Below, one piece after another: positions 9,779 to 19,446 of a DNA stretch of 64,000 nucleotides (position 1 is its first letter; each line of letters opens with the position of its first letter). The notes below the pieces were generated by a model. The model was not told the DNA's origin. It worked only from the letters and a program-made list of their open reading frames with translations, and did no database searches. A program made the position numbers and the translations under genes. Source of the DNA: Andalucia godoyi (lineage: Eukaryota; Discoba; Jakobea; Jakobida; Andaluciidae). Location: positions 1-64,000 of the forward strand of contig VRVR01000005.1 of NCBI GenBank assembly GCA_009859145.1, read 5' to 3'.

Positions 9779-10329
9779 GCAACATGATCTACGTGCACCG
9801 CAACGCCTTTCAGAGATTAAAGTACTTTCGGTACCAATCGTATATTGCCCCTTTTTTTCCTTTTTGCAAATTGCACACCCCTTCCCCCCCCCCCCCGCCG
9901 ACAACAGCGTGCATCAACTTTTCTGCTGTTATACTTTCTGTCTGGCAGCAATCGATCGCCAAAACATGAATCATGATTGATCACCGGGCTAAGCTGTCAT
10001 TGAGGGCTTGATTATGAAAAACACAAAACAGAAAATCATAGGAAAAAACAGGAAAAAGTTAAGAATGACAGAATTCTAGACTGGACTACGGTAAGAAAAT
10101 CGTATTGTTTTGATGTTCAATGTTTGACATACAAAACGGTCAGCCGTTTTCGTCTGGTCTTTCTTCTGTTTGATCTCCGGAGCTGTGTTTCTTCTTTAAT
10201 TATTTATTGCCGTAATAATTTGATTTTTTTTTAAATTATATTTTCAATTCTGGGGGGATATTCGCTTTGCATTTTCCTTTTCGTTTTCTTCGTCGTCGTC
10301 GCCGTCTCCGTCGTGGTTGTTGTTGACGT
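9779..10329. other. Intergenic region, no gene seen
   Basis: This AT-rich stretch has a C-run near 9886-9897 and several T/A homopolymers. The last ~70 bp before the LRR gene are pyrimidine-rich. No ORF, tRNA or repeat family is recognised. Confidence 0.5.
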
Positions 10330-11799
10330 ATGCTGAGGCCGGATTATGTCCCCCGGCCGGGCCCGGTTCCATCACGGACGCTTGGTGCGCGGCAACAGTT
10401 TGATTTCAGAGTTCTTCGAAGCAGGACGCCGACGGATCCGATCCCTCGACTACCAGTCCGGAAGTCTGCGCCGACGGTTCGGTGTTTGAATGCACAGACA
10501 GGGTCGCTGGTGAACCATCCTTCGCCGTACCGTTCACGCTCCCGTATTTTGGCATTGAATCCAAGACAGGCGGCGATGCATGCCCACCAAGAAAAAAAGA
10601 TTGATCTTGACGGGTTCTTGCTGTTGGAAGCTTCTCATGCAGAAGATCCAGAGGATGCAACAGAGGCAGTGCTTAATAATCGAAAACTTCACGGAGCCAT
10701 CACGGAAGATTTGTCATATTTTACAAAACTCCGGTACCTGGATGTTGGGGAAAATAACATGTCGTTCTCGGCGTTTGCGCCGCTTGCTGCTCTCGAGGAG
10801 CTGCACATGCACTGCAATGCTCTGCGCATCATAGATCCTTCTCCGGGCTCTTTTCAAAATCTCCAAACGCTGAATGTATCTTATAACCTTTTAACCTCCA
10901 CATGCTTGGAGAGACTAACTTGCTTGCCAGCTCTTCGGTTTTTGGACCTTTCTTGCAATGATCTGCGTGACGAAGATTTTCCGCCAGATCTGTCTGGCCT
11001 GCGATTGCTCGAATGCCTTGCTCTTGAAAAGAACAATCTCTCCGCACATGAAGAGGTTTTCTCGTCTCTTGCGTCGATTCCGTGCCTTCGCGAACTGAAT
11101 GTGAATTATAACCAGTTTAAACAGGTTCCGCGTCTGCAGTTCCCTTTCGAGCGGTTGGAAGTGCTATCGATCGCCAACAATCAAATATCGACATACGAGA
11201 GCCTGCTATCGTGCCTGGACTGTCCATCGATGAAAACAGTGATTGCGCATGGGAATCCAATCGACGTGTTCTCTGCAGACAAGCAAGCGTTGGTGGAAGA
11301 CTTTGCGGACAACGGGATGTTGATCGTCTTTGAGTCAACAGACCTGCTCCCGAAAAAGCCGCCTGTTGGAGTATTCTACCAGGCAAACACAACCAAGCTT
11401 GCGCGCGTGCAGACGACCTTGCCATTTATCAAGCGACGAAACCCGCGAAGAAAGCAAGAGAAGGCACAAGTGCTGGAGATTCTGGATGATGATCAGATGG
11501 ATTACGACAACCAAACTGAAGATGGAGACGAGTACGATCACACCAGTGGTGGGGCCGCAGACAGCAGCACGTTCTTCATTACAGGTGGAGGAAACGAAGG
11601 ACACATCAAGGACGAAACTGGATCCGTGTTATCGATGTCTTCCGACGAAGCCGAAGCCAGTCTTCCGACCCAGGCGTTCAACAAAAAATCTACGGCCCAT
11701 CAGCGAGCGAAAGTTACGCAGCCAAAATCCCATGGACTGCAATCCGCATTGCATGCGCTAAAGTATGCGCTGGAACATCCACCCACAGGATATGATTGA
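10330..11799 (+). CDS. Leucine-rich repeat protein, XRRA1-like
   Basis: The product has 489 residues. After a ~90-residue basic N-terminus comes DLDGFLLLEASHAEDPED and then about seven LRRs, for example LRYLDVGENNMS, LEELHMHCNALR, LQTLNVSYNLLT, LRFLDLSCNDLR, LECLALEKNNLS, LRELNVNYNQFK and LEVLSIANNQIS. The domain closes with a cap (KTVIAHGNPIDVFS). The order of the leading 'DxxFLLxxH' block and the 'GENN..FxxFxxLxxLxEL' repeats resembles animal XRRA1 (X-ray radiation resistance-associated 1). Similar LRR proteins are also found in cilia. The C-terminal ~150 residues are acidic and disordered. The LRR call is secure; the XRRA1 assignment is moderate. Confidence 0.7.
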   Translation: MLRPDYVPRPGPVPSRTLGARQQFDFRVLRSRTPTDPIPRLPVRKSAPTVRCLNAQTGSLVNHPSPYRSRSRILALNPRQAAMHAHQEKKIDLDGFLLLEASHAEDPEDATEAVLNNRKLHGAITEDLSYFTKLRYLDVGENNMSFSAFAPLAALEELHMHCNALRIIDPSPGSFQNLQTLNVSYNLLTSTCLERLTCLPALRFLDLSCNDLRDEDFPPDLSGLRLLECLALEKNNLSAHEEVFSSLASIPCLRELNVNYNQFKQVPRLQFPFERLEVLSIANNQISTYESLLSCLDCPSMKTVIAHGNPIDVFSADKQALVEDFADNGMLIVFESTDLLPKKPPVGVFYQANTTKLARVQTTLPFIKRRNPRRKQEKAQVLEILDDDQMDYDNQTEDGDEYDHTSGGAADSSTFFITGGGNEGHIKDETGSVLSMSSDEAEASLPTQAFNKKSTAHQRAKVTQPKSHGLQSALHALKYALEHPPTGYD

Positions 11800-11862
11800 A
11801 AATTACTCGTAGCGGCATATGATGACAATGCCAATGTAAATAAGAAGGGGAGGAGAGAAAAG

Positions 11863-13137
11863 TTATTGAAGAGATACGGCATCGGTGAGCTGAATCAGTG
11901 GCAAGATACCGACAGCAGCAATGAACACAACCAGCAGCCCCACCAGCACGGTGGTTGCAGGTTGAATGATTCCCAGCATTGCCTTCACTCGAGCCACGTA
12001 CTGTCGGGTAACAGCCTGGGAAACGTATCGCAACCCTTCCTGCACAACAGAGTGCTTCCTTGACACAAAACACGCTTGCAAATACGCAATCTCGTACGGA
12101 GAAAACACGTGCTTCTGCGTCAGAAGATACCCGAATACTTCTTCAGGAGTGCCTCCACTCCTTGCCTTTGCGGCCATGGATTCGAGCATCTGTTGCAGCA
12201 CCACGTTTCCGGTCAAATTCACACACGACAGAATCAGCTTTGAAGAAACGTGGTCCTTGTCCAGAAGCGAGAGCATGTGCAGCACAGTGGCTTTGTCCCG
12301 CAGCAGCGCAAGATGCGAGAGTGGTGTATGAAGACGAAGATAATGCAACTTCAACCACGTCCTGAACGGCAGGTAGTGGCTCGATAGTGCTTGAGGAACC
12401 AGGTACAGAAGAGCAAGCCAGTAGTAATCCACTCGGTGGATCAGAGTGTGAATCAGGCGGAGAAACGGAGGTACGGCCAAGTTCAGTGCCTCGAACTGCT
12501 GGATGTTTCGAGGAAGGATGGTCGTGACAAGAACCACGATCGCCGCAATCGCCAAAAACATCATTAAAGCAGGATATGCAAGAGAAGAATAGAGCTCATT
12601 TCGAAGCCTGATGTCCTGGGCAAACCGCTGTGCTGCAAAAGACAGTACTTTATCGAAATCACCGATCGCTCGGCCAAGCACCAGGCAAGAGTAATACCAC
12701 GCGGGGAGGAACACCTTCACTTTTGCAAGCATTGTTATGAAGGTTGCGTAATCGGCGCCACCCAGTGCAGATCGCGGGATCTTCAACTGTGACAAGAACG
12801 GGAGCAAATCAGAGGTCGCGCTGGAGGATCGCATCATGACGTCAAAGATGGACACTGTATTGGCGGTTGCCGGAGCCGAATTGACAAGAAACAAAATATT
12901 GTTGAAAGCCTGCAGTGATTCATCCGAGAGAGCCCCTTTACCATGGACCGATCTGACTATTTTCCAGAGAAACGACGATGACGACCGACTGTCGGCTATT
13001 TGGTCATGATCGATGCTGCTGCTGGCACCTGTCATGGACGGTGCCTGTCCCACAGACGGCACGTTCAGGTGTCGAACCAACCGATAGACACGCCTCAGAT
13101 GGACAGATCCGCGTGACGCCATAGAATGGATTGTCAT
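11863..13137 (-). CDS. GspF: GspF-like type II secretion inner-membrane platform protein (probably mitochondrial)
   Basis: From the first ATG (a TTG eight codons earlier is ignored) the product is 424 residues. The first ~30 residues (MTIHSMASRGSVHLRRVYRL) are basic, Ser-rich and free of acidic residues, like a mitochondrial presequence. The body is a T2SSF protein. The first helical cytoplasmic domain (about residues 125-190) contains FITMLAKVKVFLPAWYY and VLGRAIGDFDKVL. TM1 (about 187-208) follows the family pattern: LYSSLAYPALMMF, hydrophobic stretch, ILP. Then come a middle hydrophobic segment near 245-265, a second T2SSF domain, and a terminal TM (about 390-412: PATTVLVGLLVVFIAAVG) ending ILPLIQL, the classical GspF/PilC C-terminus. 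Bacterial GspF is the inner-membrane platform that couples the GspE ATPase to pseudopilus assembly. Nuclear homologues are known in jakobids, heteroloboseans and malawimonads as part of a mitochondrial T2SS. Bacterial contamination is unlikely given the eukaryotic neighbours 63 bp downstream and 0.8 kb upstream. Confidence 0.88.
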   Translation of the reverse strand: MTIHSMASRGSVHLRRVYRLVRHLNVPSVGQAPSMTGASSSIDHDQIADSRSSSSFLWKIVRSVHGKGALSDESLQAFNNILFLVNSAPATANTVSIFDVMMRSSSATSDLLPFLSQLKIPRSALGGADYATFITMLAKVKVFLPAWYYSCLVLGRAIGDFDKVLSFAAQRFAQDIRLRNELYSSLAYPALMMFLAIAAIVVLVTTILPRNIQQFEALNLAVPPFLRLIHTLIHRVDYYWLALLYLVPQALSSHYLPFRTWLKLHYLRLHTPLSHLALLRDKATVLHMLSLLDKDHVSSKLILSCVNLTGNVVLQQMLESMAAKARSGGTPEEVFGYLLTQKHVFSPYEIAYLQACFVSRKHSVVQEGLRYVSQAVTRQYVARVKAMLGIIQPATTVLVGLLVVFIAAVGILPLIQLTDAVSLQ

Positions 13138-13252
13138 GTATCCCGCGGTCGCTTGATGCAATTCAAATTACGTGGACAATGGTGTGTGTTTCCACACCTT
13201 CAATCTGACTCCGTCTTCTCGGGCGTGTTTGGACAGGATGCCGATCCCCTTA

Positions 13253-13796
13253 CCGTTGAATAATGACACGACATTGTCATATATACGGGAGGAAGTATAC
13301 ATAAACAGACACGGTCAATACTGACCGACACTAGCACGTTTTGTTTCACAGGGAATTCGTGTTTACGCACGCTCGGCCAAAATTCAGTCTGGTTTTTGGT
13401 TTCACTTTTTTGGTTTCACTTTTTATTCAAATGTGGGCGTAAGTGCGCTGGGATGACGCATTCGCCTACGCCTACGCCGCTCGATACAGGGCCTCCTAAG
13501 TCCCGGAGACCTACTAAGAGACCACGTGTCACTACGCCTGCCGTCTCTTCCTACTCTCGTATCTCCAGCTGCATCAATCGCGCTATAACTGAGGACACGA
13601 AAGCGCCTGCTGCTAGGGCCGTCAGAATCAAAATGCACCCTTCTCAGGAACAACGTGTCACGCTGAGAAAGTGGCTCACCGATTGATCGAGATTGGGAAC
13701 GGAGCGCGGAACATTTATCTGAAGAACGCAGAGAGGCGTGTTGGAGCCTATCCCTTTCCCGGCAACGGGATGCAAGATTGAATATGCATGTCTACT
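13253..13796 (+). mobile_element. Internally deleted Fanzor/TnpB-derived element, copy A
   Basis: At least 544 bp match copy B (57555-58073, opposite strand) through both noncoding and coding parts, beginning at CCGTTGAATAATGACACGAC. The first ~200 bp are noncoding but highly conserved between the copies, apart from a local block near 13375-13410. They are followed by the N-terminal piece of a TnpB/Fanzor protein (RIKMHPSQEQRVTLRKWL) fused directly to its C-terminal end (DRDW, then one frameshifting base, then NGARNIYLKNAERR). The whole RuvC core and zinc ribbon are missing. The right end runs into an assembly gap. No terminal inverted repeat was found by eye. The element starts 116 bp upstream of the GspF start codon. 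Confidence 0.75.
13453..13686 (+). pseudogene. Fanzor N-terminal remnant ORF in copy A
   Basis: This 77-residue open frame starts MTHSPTPTPLDT. It contains a proline/arginine-rich disordered stretch (PPKSRRPTKRPRV), and ends with the conserved TnpB/Fanzor beginning RIKMHPSQEQRVTLRKWL, which resembles the widespread '(K/R)IRLYPxxEQ...LxKWF' motif. The stop occurs exactly at the internal-deletion junction (CACCGATTGATCGAGATTGG), where the frame of the C-terminal fragment is different. Whether it is translated is unknown. Confidence 0.6.
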
Positions 13797-13916
13797 NNNN
13801 NNNNNNNNNNNNNNNNNNNNNNNNNNNNNNNNNNNNNNNNNNNNNNNNNNNNNNNNNNNNNNNNNNNNNNNNNNNNNNNNNNNNNNNNNNNNNNNNNNNN
13901 NNNNNNNNNNNNNNNN
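13797..13916. other. Assembly gap (120 N)
   Basis: 120 undetermined bases lie between the right part of Fanzor copy A and a (TC)n run. The gap hides the right terminus of the element and any target-site duplication. Confidence 0.99.

Positions 13917-13945
<29 letters not shown>
13917..13945. repeat. (TC)n microsatellite bordering the gap
   Basis: An uninterrupted TC dinucleotide run starts at the gap edge and ends 10 bp before the V-ATPase d stop codon. It probably caused the assembly break. Confidence 0.9.
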
Positions 13946-13949
<4 letters not shown>

Positions 13950-13954
13950 GCGGC

Positions 13955-15001
13955 TCAGAACAACGGAATGTACTGAGTAATTCTCTGGCGCTGGTCCTGT
14001 GCGATGCACTCTGCAATCCAGACGATGTTTCGGATCTCTTGTTCTTTCAGCTTCACCCAAGCATAGAAGATCCCAAAGTGGAACTGCTCTTCGAACGCCA
14101 GCTTGTTCAGCTTCACCTCGAATTCAAAGAAAAGGTCTTCTTGAGACTTTTCAGCGCTGAATCTTGCTTCGGAAAACATCTGCCTGTACTCTGCATAGGA
14201 ATCCATTGCGGAGAACACTGCATCCGAGTCCTCTGCTCGTGCGAGACGACCAAGACCGTCGGGATACAAGACTCCAAAATTGCAAAACAGCTGAGCACGG
14301 TCATCTCGGCTGAGCTCCGTTCCAAAAGAGTTCATCGTGATGTTGATTGCTCTGCGGTCGGCTTCAAAGGACAAGATCCTGCTCATGACATCACATGTTG
14401 TGCCTCCCAAGCGCTGCACGTAGTCGTAAAAATCTTCCAAGTACGCCTTGTACAGTGTGTTACGGATAATCTCGATGTTGAGCTCGTCTAGATCCTGCAG
14501 ATCAATGCAGTTTGCAAAATATGCGCCAATCTTCGTGTCTACCAGAACCGTTCGATACAGCTCAGCAGGGGAAGATGCTGCTGCAAGTGCCGCCATGGCC
14601 TCAAATGTGCCGAGCGGATGGCATTTTTCGATAAGTTCGGACGTATCACGGCCATGCAGCGTCCCAGAAAGAACAAGGACAATGTTGTCAATCATGTAGC
14701 CGTATGTGATGTAATCAAGGAAGGACGCAAGTGGTTCGACAGCCTGTGCACGCAAATGCATAAAGTCTTGGACAAGACGCTCCGTCGAGCGCTGAGCAAT
14801 GACCGTGGTCTGCAGCGGTGACGGCTCGTTTGCCAAAAAGTTGCCGTAATCCGTAGAAGCAAGGTGCAGCCGTACGTCTTCCAGAGTGTCGCACTGCGTG
14901 AGATTCTGGTAATCCGCAGACGACAGAAGCCCTTTCTTGTATCCGCGGACGATCGCCTCTGTGAACCCGTCGTCCACGTTGAACGAAAGCATTTGTCTCA
15001 T
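13955..15001 (-). CDS. ATP6V0D: V-type proton ATPase V0 subunit d
   Basis: The 348-residue product matches the V-ATPase d/AC39 family along its whole length. Highly conserved blocks include [106 protein letters not shown] and [17 protein letters not shown]. The subunit is the soluble cone that links the central rotor to the c-ring in the membrane sector of the vacuolar/endosomal proton pump. Length is as expected (~350). The HU-type gene lies in divergent orientation. The 5' flank has a threefold 12-mer repeat. Confidence 0.97.
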   Translation of the reverse strand: MRQMLSFNVDDGFTEAIVRGYKKGLLSSADYQNLTQCDTLEDVRLHLASTDYGNFLANEPSPLQTTVIAQRSTERLVQDFMHLRAQAVEPLASFLDYITYGYMIDNIVLVLSGTLHGRDTSELIEKCHPLGTFEAMAALAAASSPAELYRTVLVDTKIGAYFANCIDLQDLDELNIEIIRNTLYKAYLEDFYDYVQRLGGTTCDVMSRILSFEADRRAINITMNSFGTELSRDDRAQLFCNFGVLYPDGLGRLARAEDSDAVFSAMDSYAEYRQMFSEARFSAEKSQEDLFFEFEVKLNKLAFEEQFHFGIFYAWVKLKEQEIRNIVWIAECIAQDQRQRITQYIPLF

Positions 15002-15520
15002 TTTTCGGGTCTATTCTACGGTCCTTACAAAACTCACTCTCCCTCTCGCTCTCCCTCTCGCTCTCCCTCTCGCTCACACTCTCACTCGCCACTCACACTC
15101 TGACTTGCAATCGCAATCGCAATCGCACACTAATCACTGAATACGACGCAATCCCAACAAAAGAATAAATAAATCCAATATGCATGTGGAAACGGAACGA
15201 TACAAAAACTCGATAGTCGGAGACAAAACACAAAGCTGCAGGGTTACCGTACACTTCTGCGAGTGTAAGGAGGACGATGAGGAAATTTTCATCCGACATG
15301 TTTTATCCGCGCCCGATTTTTTTTTCGTGACGGGGGTTTTTCTTTCTTTCTTTCTTCTCCAAGTGCAAACATGCAATTTGCATTTTCCCAAAATGTGCCT
15401 CCCGTTTCTCTGTTTCCTAGTTTAAAAAAAAATTCCTCCTCGAAAATAACCGTTCTGTTGACTTTCTCGTGTTGTGAAAGATTGTTCGTGTTTACCTTGT
15501 TGGAAAGATTCATCACATCG
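15002..15520. promoter_or_regulatory. Divergent region between V-ATPase d and HU genes
   Basis: The stretch contains three perfect copies of CTCTCCCTCTCG (15037-15072) and tandem GCAATC units (15107-15126) near the V-ATPase side. On the HU side there is a T/C-rich leader (15308-15360, 15421-15500). No other gene is supported. Confidence 0.4.
15037..15072. repeat. Three tandem copies of a 12-bp CT-rich unit
   Basis: CTCTCCCTCTCG occurs three times head to tail, 36-71 bp upstream of the V-ATPase d start codon, on the strand opposite that gene. In mRNA sense it is purine-rich (GA-rich), like a GAGA-type leader. Confidence 0.85.
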
Positions 15521-15847
15521 ATGTCGTCTACGAAAGCGTACAAATCGATTGCGGAGGTGGTTGCTGCTGGATATGCTCATCTTCCCAAATCGACGGTGAC
15601 GAAGATTGTGAACTCGACGTTTTCTGCGATAACGAGCGAGCTTGAAAAGACGGGATCGTCTCGTGTGTATGCCTTTGGAAAGTGGGAAGTCCGAACACGC
15701 GCTGCTCGCAAGGGTCGCAATCCACAAACTGGAGCGCCAATCGATCTCCCTGAAAAGAAGTACGTTGCGTTTCGTCCGTCGTCCATGCTCACCGAAAAGA
15801 TTCGAGCAGCTCCTGAGGCTCCTGTAGAGACATCCAAGTCCGAATAA
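15521..15847 (+). CDS. Bacterial HU/IHF-type histone-like DNA-binding protein
   Basis: From ATG 15521 the product is 108 residues, the normal HU size plus a short tail. The two-helix dimerisation part (SIAEVVAAGYAHLPKSTVTK, then IVNSTFSAITSELEK) leads into the beta-arm with the diagnostic block FGKWEVRTRAARKGRNPQTG. That block includes the DNA-intercalating Pro in GRNPQTG, and the strand KKYVAFRPSSML follows. HU proteins bend and compact DNA. The frame is open for 50 more codons upstream to ATG 15371, but that part looks like a pyrimidine-rich leader with A-runs, so I prefer the shorter start. If the upstream start is used, the extension has few acidic residues and could be an organelle leader. 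HU is typical of bacteria, plastids and some protists; a mitochondrial nucleoid role is inference. Confidence 0.85.
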   Translation: MSSTKAYKSIAEVVAAGYAHLPKSTVTKIVNSTFSAITSELEKTGSSRVYAFGKWEVRTRAARKGRNPQTGAPIDLPEKKYVAFRPSSMLTEKIRAAPEAPVETSKSE

Positions 15848-15914
15848 ACAATGAAATTGAAAATGAAATGAAAAAGAAGGAAAATATACATGTGTGTCTA
15901 GCCAGAGTTCTCCT

Positions 15915-16608
<694 letters not shown>

Positions 16609-19110
16609 ATGCCGATTACTCAGCGGTCGTCGTCAATTTCCTCTGTGAATGCAGCAGATATGCTTTATGTTGCTGCATCCGCTTCGTTGTCCGACGTTGT
16701 TCTTCAAGGCGGCTCGAAACTTGATCACCACAACAGTTCTGACAGCGACTCTCTGCCGATGATGATTCCAAGCGATGAAGGAGTCGGCTCGAACTTCAAG
16801 GTTGTCATTCGCGTTCGGCCTCCGCTGCCGAGAGAGATCTCGTCCGGGTCTTTTGCACACATTGCCCATCCAAACCCCAACCGAATCACAATTTCCGAAA
16901 GCATCCTTCCTGGAGGAGGCGCTGTGGAGAGAGACGTCGATGCTTCAGAGACAGAATCGACAGGATCGGCACCGGGAGCTGCTGCAGGCATCTACAACAC
17001 GTATTCGTTTGCATTCGACTACGTCTATGATCAGAATGCGCGGCAGGTTGATGTGTACCAGAACACCGCTGCCCCTGCAGTGCTGTCGACCCTCCAGGGT
17101 TACAACGCCACCATTTTTGCATACGGACAGACCGGAACAGGTAAGACATACACCATGGAAGGAAGCGCAAACAGCGAGGAAGAGCACGGTATCATTCCGC
17201 GCGCGACCGAAGATATCTTTAGTTACATTCAGAACTGTCCCGATTCCAAAAAGAAGTTCTTGGTCCGCGCCTCGTATTTGCAAATTTATAACGAAGTGAT
17301 CTCGGATCTGCTGAAGCCGGAGCGCAAGAACTTGCAGATTCGCGAGGATAAGAAACGAGGAGTGTTTGTTGAGGGCTTGTCGGAATGGGTGGTGAGGTCT
17401 CCGTCGGAGATCACGGCATTGATGGAGCGCGGAGGCTCGATTCGAGCAACGGGGCAGACGAGAATGAATGAGCTTTCTTCGCGCTCGCATGCGATCTTCA
17501 TCATCATCGTTGAGCAGGCTTCGGAACTGGAGAACGAGGACCAGTCTTTCAAGATTGGCAAGCTCAACTTGGTCGATCTCGCGGGATCCGAACGTGTCCG
17601 CTATACTGGTGCCACAGGTGTGCGTCTGGAGGAGTCCAAGAAGATTAATCAGTCGCTGTCCGCACTGGGCAATGTGATCGCTGCGCTGACCGATCCACGT
17701 GGGCGCTCGCACATTCCGTACCGAGACTCAAAGCTGACCCGTATTTTGGAAGATTCCCTAGGTGGAAACTGCAAAACCACAATGATGGCGATGATTTCTC
17801 CGGCGCTGGAGAGCTTTGCCGAGACACTCTCCACCCTAAAGTTTGCGAATCGTGCCAAGAACATTAAGAACGAGGCCCATGTCAACGAGGATCTCAACGA
17901 ACGCGCACTGCTCCGAAAATATGAAAGGGAACTCAAGAGGCTACGTGCAGAGTTGGAGGCCAAATCCAAGAACGTCGTTGACAAGCGTCGATTGTTGGAG
18001 CTCGAGGAACAGAAACGACGAGCGGAGGAAGATAAGCTTGCGGCGATCACGGCGTTGGAAAAGCGGAGCCGAGAATTCATGGCTGAAAAGGAGGCGAAGA
18101 GGAAGCTCGAAGAGCGAATCACAATGATGCAGTCCCAGCTTTTGATTGGCGGTATCACAATCGAGGATACTCCTGCGTTCAGGAATGCACTGCAAAATGA
18201 ATTCCAGAGAGTGCATAAAGAATATGAAGATCGACTTGCCCAGCTGGAAAAGGAGCGAGAGTCCATCGAAGAGGATAAGGCACAGGTTGACCGGTACAAA
18301 CAGCTGTTGTTGAAACAGCGAGATATTATGATTGCGCTGACTGCGCGATTGAACGAAAGGGACGAAACAATTCTTGCGCTTCAAGAAGAGCTAGATGCGT
18401 ACGATCGCCAACAGCGTATGCTCGAAGATGCCCTCGACCAGAAGACCGCCAGTTTAATTCATCTTCAGCGCGTTGCCATGGAGTTCCATGCGAACTCCCC
18501 GGTGAAGAATACGCAGCTGGCACAGGCTCTTGGACTCGCGTCGAATCAGATCGGAATCATGATCGACTCTCACAGCGACCCGTTTGGCTCGGAGCGCGAT
18601 CTTGACCAGTGGCGAGACGACATTGAACAGTCTTCGACTAGAGGTGGCCAAAATGGTCGTGGGGATGATGTACCGGTTCGCTCAACGTCTGTTGATTTCT
18701 TGCTTGCGAAAAAGCAGGCAGAGGAGGAAAGAGACGTTCTAAAAGCCGAGCTCACGAGAGAGCGCTTGACAGTGGAAGCTTTTCGAGAGAAGGCCATTGG
18801 GCATGAGAAGGAGAAGGCTGCCCTGCGAACAATATTGGAATCAAAGATGAAGAGTCTGGTGGATTCCATTTGCAAGTCTGTAACAACCGTCGACGGCATT
18901 CCAGACCAGGTTCTTCGGGAGGTGTCGTCGCTGCAGAAGCTTGTGAACGCGTCGGTCACTGCGTTGAAGAACTCTGTTGGGGCGTCTTCAGCAAGCAACT
19001 CACAGAATGGCGCCGGTGGCGGTGGCGGTGCGTCCACAGGTGTGCTATCTGGGTCCAATCAGGCCAACACCCAGCGCAGCCACTTGTATTCAAAAAATAA
19101 CAACCCCTAA
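16609..19110 (+). CDS. Kinesin with N-terminal motor domain
   Basis: From ATG 16609 the product is 833 residues. The motor domain (about residues 60-430) shows VIRVRPPLPRE, P-loop GQTGTGKTYTMEG, switch I NELSSRSHAIF, switch II VDLAGSER, and HIPYRDSKLTRILEDSLGGN ending in FANRAKNIKNEAHVNED. A long coiled coil follows (about 440-640; KYERELKRLRAELEAKSKNV, then a charged helix to MMQSQLLIGG), then a second coiled region and a Gly/Ser/Asn-rich tail. It is a plus-end-type N-kinesin, probably dimeric. The LLRKYERELKRLRAEL neck is shared with several protist N-kinesins, including kinesin-II-like flagellar motors, but I cannot fix the subfamily. Confidence 0.95.
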   Translation: MPITQRSSSISSVNAADMLYVAASASLSDVVLQGGSKLDHHNSSDSDSLPMMIPSDEGVGSNFKVVIRVRPPLPREISSGSFAHIAHPNPNRITISESILPGGGAVERDVDASETESTGSAPGAAAGIYNTYSFAFDYVYDQNARQVDVYQNTAAPAVLSTLQGYNATIFAYGQTGTGKTYTMEGSANSEEEHGIIPRATEDIFSYIQNCPDSKKKFLVRASYLQIYNEVISDLLKPERKNLQIREDKKRGVFVEGLSEWVVRSPSEITALMERGGSIRATGQTRMNELSSRSHAIFIIIVEQASELENEDQSFKIGKLNLVDLAGSERVRYTGATGVRLEESKKINQSLSALGNVIAALTDPRGRSHIPYRDSKLTRILEDSLGGNCKTTMMAMISPALESFAETLSTLKFANRAKNIKNEAHVNEDLNERALLRKYERELKRLRAELEAKSKNVVDKRRLLELEEQKRRAEEDKLAAITALEKRSREFMAEKEAKRKLEERITMMQSQLLIGGITIEDTPAFRNALQNEFQRVHKEYEDRLAQLEKERESIEEDKAQVDRYKQLLLKQRDIMIALTARLNERDETILALQEELDAYDRQQRMLEDALDQKTASLIHLQRVAMEFHANSPVKNTQLAQALGLASNQIGIMIDSHSDPFGSERDLDQWRDDIEQSSTRGGQNGRGDDVPVRSTSVDFLLAKKQAEEERDVLKAELTRERLTVEAFREKAIGHEKEKAALRTILESKMKSLVDSICKSVTTVDGIPDQVLREVSSLQKLVNASVTALKNSVGASSASNSQNGAGGGGGASTGVLSGSNQANTQRSHLYSKNNNP

Positions 19111-19446
19111 TTTGCGCAACAAGGACATTCCAAAACAAAACAAAAACAAAATTAAATTAAATTAAAGCTGCATATCTTCGTAAACCACCACTTGTTCAGA
19201 TTATATATTGTTCGCATTTTCACTGCAGCTCCCCGAAACTCGGGAAATGCTTTGCCCAGGAATCCCGAGCGGCGGACACGGCTCTTCCAGTCTTTTCGCG
19301 TACGTTCTCAGCATTTATTTAATTATTATTATTTTGCGTTTTTCATTCTTCTTTTTGGGTATTCTCTTCGTCCTGCGAGCCTGAGTGTCTTGTGTCTGAG
19401 TGTCTCTTCGCGGTCGATTCTACATTGGTTCTCAAGTTCGCCATCA
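19111..19446. other. Intergenic region, kinesin / SCY1-like
   Basis: Tandem spacing with repeated AAAC/AAATT units near 19132-19166 and a T/C-rich leader at 19310-19380. The next reading frame is open through the right part from ATG 19192, but the MGNTS start at 19447 is preferred. Confidence 0.45.

Noticed and set aside
11863-13137. Bacterial contamination as the source of GspF
   Set aside because: The gene is flanked at close range by clear eukaryotic genes on the same contig and has a targeting-like N-terminus.
15371-15520. 50-codon N-terminal extension of the HU protein as an organelle presequence
   Set aside because: The DNA is a pyrimidine-rich leader with an A-run and HU begins well at ATG 15521. 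Kept only as an open possibility in the HU entry.
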